The translations under genes and the position numbers were made by a program. Below the pieces are notes generated by a model. That model did not search any database. It saw only the letters and a list, made by a program, of their open reading frames with translations, and was not told where the DNA came from. Positions 36,701 through 46,600 of a stretch of DNA of 64,000 nucleotides are shown in pieces. Origin of the DNA: Dryas octopetala (Eukaryota > Streptophyta > Magnoliopsida > Rosales > Rosaceae); contig OY992832.1 of the NCBI GenBank assembly GCA_963921425.1, forward strand, positions 30,965,489 through 31,029,488, in the 5' to 3' direction. Numbering within the stretch: position 1 is the first letter of the stretch; the number at the start of each line of letters is the position of its first letter.

Positions 36701-38791
36701 TATTATTTTAATGATCTATCTTAAGTTCTTAACACTTTTGCTTTCTTTTAAAACAAAAAATTTCAGTTTTAAAGATTTTTCAATGCCTCTTAAGATCCTG
36801 CCATCATCCACATCCCCACAACTGTTGTCTGCACAACATCAATCTGCTCCCCAACAGACTGTAGCAGATTTGAATGTTCTTGACCCCAACAAATACAAGG
36901 TAAATACACATTAAACATCCCTTTAACTTTTTCTTTGATTTTACTGCTGTCAATATCTTAACCAATTTGCTCAAACATGCTACAGGATCAAATCATAACA
37001 TGCAGAGCAACAATTACACGTTTTGATACAACTGCTGGATGGTGGTACAAAGCATGTCCTTCCTGCTACAAGCAATTGAGATCTATTCCACAGAGCAACA
37101 AATTTATCTGCCCAAGGCACAATACCATAGATTCAACTCCAGTCCCTTGGTAAAACAACTATACATATTCAATTTTCAAAATCATTTTCGTAGCATTTTA
37201 ATACATGTATACTTTGCTTATAAAAAAAAACAATTCATTAAAAATGCAGGTTCAAGGTCAGCTTGCGCATTGCGCATTGAAGATATATCTGGCATAGCCA
37301 ATGTTATTGTTATTGGAAAATCGGCTGAACAACTCTTTGGAGTGTCGATCTTGCCATAGCTTAGTTGTGGAGGCTGGTTTTGTTGATCAAAAACAATTGC
37401 CGGACGTTGTTCTTCGACTCAAAGGGCAAACAAAAAATTTCCAACTCAGATTTGGTACCATGAGAACTGATTCAAATAGAAGTGACCTTCTAATACATGG
37501 GGTATATGATGATCAGCCACTTCTTATCGAATTAGCATCCAAGCCCTCGAATGAAGAAATAGCTGCACAGAAGAAAGAGTTGTCTACACAAAGCATCACT
37601 TCTACTCCAGCACACAACTTACAAATAGCTCCAGTCACACCAATTCCAACCTCATCCACCAACATTCCATCAAACACAAAGTTGGTTAAACAAGCAAAAC
37701 TTGCTGTGAAAAGGGCTCTTTTCACTTCCCAACAACACACAAAAAAGAAGTATAAAAGGTCAGTAATCTCTCAAAAGTTCATGCTTTGTATTAAAACCAT
37801 ACAATTTACTAATCATCTTTTTTTTTTTTTTTTCTGCTTTACATATTTTCAAGTCATGTTGCAATTCAAGGCAAGCTTGCAAGAACTACTGCTCTCCAAA
37901 CTCAAGAAAGTAACTTGGATTTCGATGACCTTCCCATCAAAGCTTTAAAAAGCAAATCAACCACCAAAAAATCCAACAACAGGTTTGTTATCCTAACAAA
38001 TATACTATCAATTCAATCCAAAGTGAACTTTGTATGTCTATCTTAAATAATCTGCTATCACTTCTTATTTAGTTGACTTTCGTTTTACAAAATTGTCTTA
38101 GGTTACTAAGGTTTTCTTAATTTGCATCTACTTTGTGATTCTAAGTTTGAAAATGCTTCAATAAGCAATAATTTCAAATGAAAATTGCACCTATGAAATT
38201 CAAAATTCAAAATTGCACCTAAGTTTGGGCCTGCTTTAAATTGTATCAATTTCAATGTGTATCATTGTCAATCTGGGTTCCAATTTGTGGACAAAATCTG
38301 CTTTCCTTTTATTTGTTTTTGTTTGGGAGCTAGGTCACCTTTATAGGGTTCATTCCCTTTCATTTATGGTGCTGGTTTTACTTGCTTTATGGTGAGGCCC
38401 ACTTTTTCTGCTTATTTGTTTTGTTTTGCTATACAGCATCATACCTGCTTTGTTTATGCACCATGTTGATCATTAGTTCTAAAGTTATGGGCAGCAACTG
38501 TTAGGAAAATACTGATGGTTGGCTAGACAAATATAACTTATTCCAATTTTTATAAATGGAAAACCAATTCAATAAATTACAACCGCACAACTATAAAATT
38601 ATTATCCATGCTCTTCTTTTGAACACATAACTTCAAATTCCATACAGTTGCCTAATTCCATGCTCCCATTTTTTCTCATCTCATCAATATCAATTAAACC
38701 ACTCTTTTCATTTACACAAACTAACATTTTCTTAACTTGCAGCCAACAACAACACAGCACCACTCTACAGAATGATCCCACTGCTGCATAA
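33716..38791 (+). pseudogene. RPA1-like single-strand-binding protein of the Helitron, frameshifted
   Basis: A multi-exon gene resembling the large RPA subunit (OB-fold ssDNA binding). Exons by GT-AG and frame: 33716-33859, 35781-36054, 36190-36289, 36373-36497, 36587-36668, 36767-36899, 36986-37149, 37250-37758, 37854-37982, 38743-38791. It starts MAMVPIRSLKPYES. The exon at 36986 carries the zinc-finger-type CPSC...CPRH of the C-terminal RPA domain (ACPSCYKQL, then ICPRHNT). Two lesions sit in the 37250 exon: a perfect 7-bp duplication TGCGCAT (37264-37277) that shifts frame, and an independent +1 shift near 37340. After the stop at 38789 a further acidic reading continues to 38875. Presumably it once helped strand displacement during Helitron transposition; that role is inference. 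Confidence 0.8.
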
Positions 38792-39303
38792 AGTGAGGAA
38801 GGCAAGAATACCACTCCATCTGCTGCAAAACCAGTTGAAGATCCCACTGACAGTCCGGACGACAGCGTTTACTGACCTTCCTGTAACACCTGTCCCAAAA
38901 TGTTTTGAACAATTAGCAACTAGGTTCTGCAAGTCTTTTCATTATGAACACAAACAAATCTACTACTAAGTTGTTTAATCATTTTTGTTGTTTAACCCTC
39001 TTTTGAATGCTGCTTGGTATATTAAGATATTGACAATATCTTAACATTCCAATCAGCATAAAAATTGCCTCATCAGTTTGGCTTTTGTAACTAAACCATG
39101 GCTACAAATGTTCATGCATCTAAGATATGTACAAAAAACTACACTGTCAGTGGTAAATCATGTATGAACATATTGCCAGTAGGTAAGTCATCTATATGTA
39201 CAAAATACTACTGTGTCTAAAAACTTTGCTTTTGTCTTCAAGTTCTGCCAACACTTGCACTTACATATCTTAATTGTTCACTCAATTTCAATAATTATTT
39301 ATA

Positions 39304-39332
39304 CCCGCGGCAACGCGCGGGCAATTTACTAG
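39304..39332 (+). terminator. Helitron 3' hairpin and CTAG terminus
   Basis: Stem CCCGCG/CGCGGG around a short loop, seven bases, then CTAG. In Helitrons this structure marks the end of rolling-circle replication. It is a transposition terminator, not necessarily a transcription terminator. Confidence 0.85.
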
Positions 39333-40640
39333 TATAATACTAATTGCGAAAAATACAAACAAAAATGTAAATGCACCAAAATATCTAACTTCTAACAAGC
39401 GATTGTGTGATAGAAACGGAACGAGAGAAATCTATCTAAGTTCTTTTCTTGCCTAGATAGCCTAGGACTTTGAAGATGAACAACCAAAATGTAAATAAAA
39501 AGCATGACAAAAAATAACATTTAAAATAAACTCAAAGAACAAGAGGTGTTCTTGAAATACTCAAACTACAAGGAAATTGCATAAATATAAGGAAATAAAA
39601 TTAAAAGGGGGCTTGACAAGCTAGACAGATGAAAATAAAGAGAGATTTGGGAAACAAAAGCTATGAGCTGATTTGGTGAGCAGAGAGTTTGTTGAGAATT
39701 AATTTCACATTGTGTGAGAGTTTTGGGGGTTTTATTGGGGGTGTTGATTGTTGTCCTTCAATTGCATGGTCTCTTCCTTTTTATATTGGTCTAATTCTTT
39801 TGTTCCCAAGTTTAATAGCCACATATGTGGCTTTAAATGAATTAGGGCCAGTTTGGTATTGCTGTGAGGAAAAACAGCTGTGAAATAAAACAGCTGTGAA
39901 GTAAAGTCAGCTGTAAAGTAAAACAGTTGAGTGTTTGGTAAACTATGTTTTCAAAAGTGCGGTGAGTGCAAAAAACAGTATCAAAGTGTTTGGTAAATAT
40001 TATTTTAAAAGTACTGTGACTGTGTATAATTACTAAAATAGACATGATGCTTAAAGTGTCTTTCACTTATTTGTTTGGTAAAACTACAATGCTTTTTTAC
40101 TTATTTTTTAAATTTGTGGCTACAAATTTTTATTAGCATTAATTTTTTAAGAACAACATTATTAAATAAGTATTCTTATTATTTTTTTAAGTATATTATA
40201 ATTTTAATCATACAAATAAAATATCATAATTAATTATCACAATATAAAATATAACTAACAATTGACATATTTTTTAATTTAAAATAAACAAATAAAAATT
40301 ATAGAAATCAATTAGGGTATTATGGGTAAAATAAAATATTCATTGTTGTTGTGATTCACTGCAGCTTTTAAAAATACCTAGAAACCTGCTTTCTGTTTTT
40401 GCTGTGAAGAGTTGAGAATTGTGGGAGAAAGTAGTTTTTTATTTTTTTACCAAACACCAAAACTACTATAGGTGATTGAGAATTGTCATGTATAGCAGTT
40501 TTTGGGTCCTCCACCGCAATCCCAAACGGGGCCTTACTCTCGAATAATTGTTGATAATTTTTTAGGTATAACTGTTGATAGTTTTTTAGGTAGGGGGACA
40601 GCTGTTGTTGAGTGGCTTTAATGTTGGACAACTGTAGTTA
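39333..40640 (-). repeat. 5' portion of the LTR interrupted by the Helitron
   Basis: It continues the LTR text of 25014-25164: AAATGCACCAAAATATCTAACTTCTAACAA here matches the 54840-54890 fragment. On the minus strand a TATA box is visible (CCAATATAAAAAGGAAG, about 39774-39790), placing U3 to the right. A Tourist-like MITE occupies 39845-40533. The right LTR end is not resolved; 40640 is approximate. Confidence 0.45.
39845..40533. mobile_element. Tourist-like MITE (0.69 kb)
   Basis: The left end GGGCCAGTTTGGTATTGC and the right end GCAATCCCAAACGGGGCC are inverted repeats flanked by TTA (39842-39844 and 40534-40536), the PIF/Harbinger target size and sequence. The left interior repeats AACAGCTGTGAA(A/G)TAAA. 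It has no coding capacity. Confidence 0.75.
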
Positions 40641-41198
40641 GCTTGAGAAAGAGATAAGATGTTTTAGCTGAGTCACTTTGGATTTCTTCATGCCCAGTCG
40701 GGAGAAACTTTGGGCGAGCACATGTTGCTACTGGGGCCGTGAGTTTTATTAATCACTCCATACTTTGTCTTTTCCTCTCATTTAATAACAAAAAGTTTTT
40801 GGCCAAAAAAAACAAAATGTTGATGGAGAGTGGGCCCACCAAAAGAACACTTCATGTAATTCTTTAGCTTTTTCCGACGTGCCCCTGCAGCACCTCATAG
40901 AAATATATATATAAAATCCCTCTTTTGAAGAGGACTAAGTTTTATTTTTTTTTTAACCAATTGGAAACCATTCCATTAAGAAGCCACACAAGGACTGTAA
41001 GTTTTTAATGTCTCTAATTTTGGGAGGTGTACAAACACGGACTAATTTGAAAGAGAATCCCAAAATTCCAAAGCAACGGACGTCTTCATATAGGAGAAAT
41101 CGCAAAATGTGAAAAGCCAATAGCATTGGCCAAAAAAAAAAAGAAAAGCCAATAGCAAAAAAATCAAAGCTCTAACAACACGTACACACTGCCACCCC
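40640..41198. other. Upstream region of the TNL gene
   Basis: No ORF of note. AAAAGCCAATAGC occurs twice (about 41111 and 41143). This is the likely original promoter region of the TNL, as a TATA box follows at 41199. Confidence 0.4.
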
Positions 41199-41206
41199 TA
41201 TATAAG
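41199..41206 (+). promoter_or_regulatory. Candidate original TATA box of the TNL gene
   Basis: TATATAAG in the context CACCCCTATATAAGCGG. Transcription would start near 41230, giving about 140 nt of leader up to the CACTA insertion at 41371. The leader resumes at 43647, 10 nt before the TNL ATG. Only motif and position support this. Confidence 0.5.
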
Positions 41207-41668
41207 CGGCACTTTTGTTTGCAAGTAAACACTTAATTAATCCATATATATCATATATAATTGCTTACTTGAGTTCTTTAATCGATCAAAAGACAGACTG
41301 TACATACTTTGATCGAGCTTCTGGTTGTTTGATATCTTCGATCATCTTACAGTTTGGTTGTTATTTGATACACTACAAAAAAAATGGTCATAAACCACCT
41401 GCTACATTCTATACATCAATGATAAATGAACCATTATATACCACAGGAGACAGGATGGTCCTGCCTATGGTTTTTTCATTATTAGCCACAGTCCCTATGG
41501 CAAATAAACCTCCATGTTAGTAAATTCTGTCACTTTCTGACAAAAATATTTACTTTACGAAATCTTCAAATGTTTTTGCCATAAGTGATGTGGTAAAAGC
41601 CACAAACTTCATTTTTTTTATTTTGCTAAGGACAACGACTTTAAAAGTTTGAATCTTTGGCCGAAATA

Positions 41669-41990
41669 GGGGGTGTCCCCAACTCAGATTTTAAAGGAGT
41701 TTAATGGATTTTAAAATCCATAGAATCCATCAAAATTCAAAGAAATTGGATGGAATTCTCATAAAATTTGTTATGTGTAAAAAATGCATTCAAATCCATC
41801 CAAATCCATTAAAATCTTTCACTTAATGAAATCTATGACTTTTTTAGGACACCTGAATTTCATTGGAATCCATTAAAATCTGAGTTGGGAACACCTAAAT
41901 TTCATTGGAATCTATTAAAATCTAAGTTGGGGACACCTAAATTTCATTAGACTTTTAAAATCCAATAAAATCTAAGTTGGGGATACCCCC
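41669..41990. mobile_element. MITE with TA target inside the CACTA element
   Basis: GGGGGTGTCCCCAACTCAGATTTTA at the left and TAAAATCTAAGTTGGGGATACCCCC at the right are inverted repeats flanked by TA. The sister copies of the host repeat at 42048 and 42209 lack it, showing the empty site (GGCCGAAA...TAGTTTATTTGGG). The interior repeats ATTTCATTGGAATC(C/T)ATTAAAATC. A TA target suggests a Stowaway/mariner-type or related element. Confidence 0.7.
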
Positions 41991-42770
41991 TAGTTTATTT
42001 GGGAATCAAGTGGGTTTAAGTGTAGATGAGATTGAAATATCAATCCCAAATGTTTTTGCCATAGGTGGTGTGGTAAAAGCCACAAACTTCATTTTTCTAT
42101 TTTGCTAAGGAGGACAACTTTAAAAGTTTGAATCTTTGGCCGAAAAAAATTAGTTTATTTGGGAATCAAGTAGGTTTAGGTGTAGATGTGATTCAAAATA
42201 TCAATCCCAAATGTTTTTGCCATAGGTGGTATGGTAAACACCACAAACTTCATTTTTTTATTTTGCTAAGGACAACAACTTTGAAAGTGTGAATCTTTGA
42301 CCGAAAAAAATTGTTTATTTGGGAATCAAGTGGGTTTAGGTGTAGATGTGTTTGAAATATCAATCAAATTTAAATTCCAAATATTATTTTTACCCCAAAA
42401 TAAAGTGGACACATTTCTCAAAAAAATTTCTATCATTGTTTTTGGATCCCACTCTCCTTATAGATAAGTATAACAATCTTTTTCAATCTCTCTCTACTTG
42501 TCTCTCTATCGCTCTTTACACTCTCTAGATCTTTATTTACTCTCTCTATATCTCTCTCTACCTTCCTTCTATTTTTCCTTTAGAAGATCTGATCTTTTTT
42601 TTTTTTTTTTCTGGTATAAAGGGCTGAAGTAGAAGACCTGATCTTCACCATTGAATGCAAAAGTACAGTCACCTCCCCATTGTTTCCAGAAGCAATGCCC
42701 ACTTCACAGATATACCAAGTTTGTATTTTCATTTGTTTTTTTCTTTTCTTGTTTTCAAAACCGCAAATTC

Positions 42771-43063
42771 GGTAATGCTAGCGTATGATTGGGAACGTTC
42801 ACTTTTTAGATCACCTATTATAGATCATCTCTGTAAAAAATCAACTCAATAGGAAATTATTTGGTTATATAAATGTTGTCGATTAAATAGAAAAAATTAT
42901 CGGTTTGGTCAAAAAATCACTCTTTAATTGGAAACCATCGATTTTTTCTACTTAATTGACAACAGTTATATAACCAAACGATTTTCGATTTGATTTTTTG
43001 TAGAGATGATCTTTAATAGATTATCTAAAAAGTGAACGATTCCAATCATGTACCGACATTTCC
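42771..43063. mobile_element. Fold-back MITE inside the CACTA element
   Basis: Left arm GGTAATGCTAGCGTATGATTGG...GTTCACTTTTTAGAT, right arm its imperfect inverse ending ...GTACCGACATTTCC. The arms cover almost the whole 293 bp. No clear target duplication was found, so the family is open. Confidence 0.55.
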
Positions 43064-43331
43064 AAAATCAAAATTTAAGAGGTGGGGTGACCCAAGTACT
43101 GTCCATTTGCAATTGGCTTTTCTATTGGTTCAATTGAGTATGAGCATTTTCCCCTATTTTTTTTCATTTTCTTCTATAAATACAAAAATGTTTTTTCTCT
43201 TTCTCTTCTAATTCGTCCATTACCTTTTGTTATTATTAATTTTTGTACTTTTTTTTTTGCCCACTATTCTGCAGGATTTTTTCTAAACATCCATTGATAA
43301 AGAGTAAAATGCCATTGGGCGCTGAGTGTGG

Positions 43332-43501
43332 TATATAAGGTCCCATTGATAAAGAGTAAAATACCTCTTGTGCTTTTACTGCACATATGTCAGTAAAAAT
43401 AGATTGGAAGTTGTGTTAGATGAGAAATTGTGGAATACCTGCAAAACAAATACCACAGTCACTTATTTGTGGTAGTTGACTTTTATTTGTGGTAGTTGAC
43501 T
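43332..43501 (+). promoter_or_regulatory. TATA-like site and duplicated W-boxes in the CACTA end
   Basis: TATATAAGG (43332-43340) lies about 320 nt before the TNL ATG, inside the transposon. A 20-bp unit ATTTGTGGTAGTTGACTTTT is present twice in tandem, giving W-box cores TTGACT at 43476-43481 and 43496-43501. W-boxes bind WRKYs, which regulate many immune genes. Whether this region drives the TNL is inference. Confidence 0.4.
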
Positions 43502-43656
43502 TTTCTATACACCCGCAAGCACAACAGATGAATGTTTTGTGGCAAGCACAGTGGTATTTGCTCAAATACCACAGGAGCTCAGTGGCTTTTTTCACACATA
43601 TACCATTGTCACTTGCATGTGGTATAGGAATAGTTTTCTAGTAGTGATAATTGGAT

Positions 43657-46600
43657 ATGGCCCTTGTTACATCATCTTCCAATATTCCGTGTGGTTCAAG
43701 ATGTAAGTACGATGTGTTCTTGAGTTTCAGGGGCGAAGACACTCGCAAGACTTTTACTGACCACCTCAACACAGCCTTTCTCAAAGCAGGGTTTCGTACT
43801 TTCCGGGACGACGATGAACTTGTGAGAGGAGAAGACATTAAACCGGAGTTCAAGAAAGCTATCCAGCTGTCGCAAAGCTCAGTCATTGTGTTCTCACAAA
43901 ACTACGCGGCTTCCGGATGGTGCCTTGATGAGCTTGTGATGATCCTCGAACGCAAGAGGACCTCTGGCCTCATAGTTTTACCAGTATTCTACCACGTCGA
44001 TCCATCTCATGCGAGGAAGCAGACTGGAAATGTTGCAGAAGTATTTGCTAGACACGCCAAAAATCAATCTGCAAAACACAAGGTGGAGGGATGGAGGAAA
44101 GCACTTGCAGAAGTTGCGGACCTGGCAGGGATGGTCTTAGAAAATCAAGCTGATGGGTAACGACATTCAAATACTTTAAATATTAACATGCCAAACTTCT
44201 GCCATTCACTACCAAATTTTTTTTGTGCTATTTTAATTTTTAGTAAATTAAGGAAACCCCTTCAAATTCATTTTTCTTGTATAAAAATTAAAAACTCATG
44301 CTATGTTTTATTAATGAGTAAAACCCTTTGAGTACTTGCAAACTCACCAACTTTCTATTTTTAGATTTATTAGTCAGCATTTTTTGAATATTCACATATG
44401 ATAAATTTCCAAAATACTCTCAATCCAATTTTCAAACCTTTTTTGTCCTAGTTGACTCTGAATTTATGAAAACGTCTTATTTATCTTTTTATATCTTGGG
44501 ACTTTAAATGCTGCTCATTCAATTCTTGGAGGGTTTTAAAAAATAAAAAATAAAAATTCAAACATGAATTTATAGTTTTGTTTCCACCAAAATCCCATAT
44601 GTTCAGCAATAATAATCATACACACCAATTTATCTAAAAAAACTTCTCATAAAAATAAAGCAATATATATTCCCATCAGCCTCCATAGATACATAAATCC
44701 AAAAACTTGCATAAACTATGCAAAAATGTCACCATTTACACCTCAAATTTCACCACTTAAGTAAAAGACCTGTTACGACGAATTTTACACTATTTGCGAC
44801 AAATAGTGCCCAACAAAAATTTTTGTCTTTCAATTTTCAACTAGTGACAGTGTGACACGCACTTTTCCTGTGAAAAAAAAAAAAAAAACAAACACTACAC
44901 TAGTGCCACCATGTATGATGTTAATTCACCTACAATATCATTTCATTCAAATATATCATGTAAATACGCATATCCAATCTAATTTTTATAAACAAAGAAC
45001 CTACAACCCAGTTTACCTACAAATTTTTATAAATAAATAACATACAATCCATCCAATTTACCTACAAATCTTTATAAACGAAGAACCTACAACCCCGGCA
45101 AAAAGATTACCTACAACTCAATTTACCTTACAAAAAGAACCTACAATCCACCTTACTATGTAAGAGAAAATGATTGCTTAAAAACCAAAACAAAAACACA
45201 AAACCAATTCATCATATTGCTTAATCAGAATCAGTAATGAACCTAGCTAGTTAATGTTACAAATCTGATGGAATGTTGGAACTCCAAATATAGATGCTTA
45301 CAATTTTTATCGTCAAATATTGGGGGCATTATCATTTCATTGAATCTACATAAGAAGGTTTCATGGGCTGGGTTTAATCATGCCATAATAGGTGCCTTTG
45401 TTATAGGAATTGAATGAACCCCTATATTTTAGGGATTTATTAGAGGAAAAACGTACTGAAATTGAACATTCAATGGCAAGATGTGTAAATTGTGTAGCAT
45501 ATATGGGTTATATGACAGGACCGCCTCCAGATTCCACCTTGAAATCTGGAGTGGTCCTGTAGGATCCAAAGTCAAGGAAAATCCTACCGAAAATTTGGCA
45601 GAACCTCCCTTGAAATTGGACTAACCCAACTTTTTAAAACCTGCAGAAAAACACTTCTATGTCTTTTAGCCACCTCTACCACAAAGTATATAAGAGTCTC
45701 TGACCCTTCCAAAGATAAATACGACTAAATTATAGGTTATCAGAGCCATTTTAAGTTTTTATACAAATAAAATAAAATAAACTAAAATAAAAGGGGACTC
45801 TAGCTTACAAAGTCCTCAAATGTTTTCAAAATGCCTCGACGCTCCTCTTGACTCGACCGCTCCTACCTGGGGAAAATTTACAACAAGAATAGACGAAACG
45901 TGAGAGAAAAGTCTCGGTGAGTGGACATAAAAAGTTTTAATAGCGTGAAGTTTGTCGTAAACATCTAAACTCGATTTTTCCTTTAAAATTTCCCAGTTTT
46001 AAAACCAATTTTCAAACCTTTCTGAAAACATCATGGAACCTTCAAACGCATAGATTTAAATAACTCAAGTATACAAGTGACTTCAAAGTTTCCCACAAAA
46101 TAAGTTAGATAGTAATATCATTTAAATCCTTAAATAAAAACACTAATAGTCAAATTATTAAATCTCACAACTTAAAACTTAATCAAAGTAAGACCTCAAT
46201 GACCGTATAAAATCACATCGTACTAGTACCCGGGGAACTGCTGGTCATACGTGCACACAGAGCTTATGATGCTGGTTATACATGCACTCAGAGCTTATGA
46301 TGTTGGTCATACACCGCTGAGTTATCTCGAGGCGGGTGCAGAGCAATATGTTATGCTGGTCATACACTGCCGAGTTATCTCTAGGCGAGTGCAGAGCAAT
46401 ATACTATGCTAGTCATACACTACCGACTAGGCAAATGCAGAGCGAATATGTAATGGTGTATTTATGCTCGTCATACACTGCTGAGTCATCAATAGGCGAG
46501 TGCAGAGCAATATACTATGCTGGTCATACACTGCCAACTAGGCAAGTGCAGAGCGAATATGTAATGCTGGTCATACACCGCTGAGTCATCTCTAGGCAAG

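Larger units (their letters stand above)
25165..39332 (+). mobile_element. 14.2-kb Helitron with Rep/helicase and RPA-like genes
   Basis: The 3' end is diagnostic: hairpin CCCGCGGCAACGCGCGGG (39304-39321), then CAATTTA and CTAG, followed by T (39333). The 5' end is inferred at 25165 (TATATACTAAAGCTGAACC after an A), because the flanks 25014-25164 and 39333 onward join into one LTR-like sequence seen uninterrupted at 54727. The canonical TC start would have mutated to TA. Helitrons move by rolling-circle replication and insert between A and T without target duplication, as seen here. Contents: a non-coding 5' segment, a Rep/helicase pseudogene and an RPA-like pseudogene. Sequence from 38876 to 39303 carries no ORF of note. 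Both genes are disrupted, so this copy looks non-functional. Confidence 0.75.
41371..43646. mobile_element. Non-autonomous CACTA element in the TNL leader
   Basis: It starts CACTACAAAAAAAATGG and ends TTTTCTAGTAGTG, the CACTA...TAGTG termini of En/Spm-type elements, flanked by the 3-bp duplication ATA (41368-41370 and 43647-43649). Both subterminal regions share TACCACAGGAG and related words, as expected for transposase-binding repeats. No transposase ORF is present in 2.28 kb. It carries three direct copies of an AAATGTTTTTGCCATA... block (41568, 42048, 42209), a TA-flanked MITE (41669-41990) inside the first copy, and a fold-back element (42771-43063). Its end lies 10 nt from the TNL start codon. 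Confidence 0.8.

Noticed and set aside
46336..46584. 82-codon ORF with an internal peptide repeat
   Set aside because: It is a translation of the LTR minisatellite.
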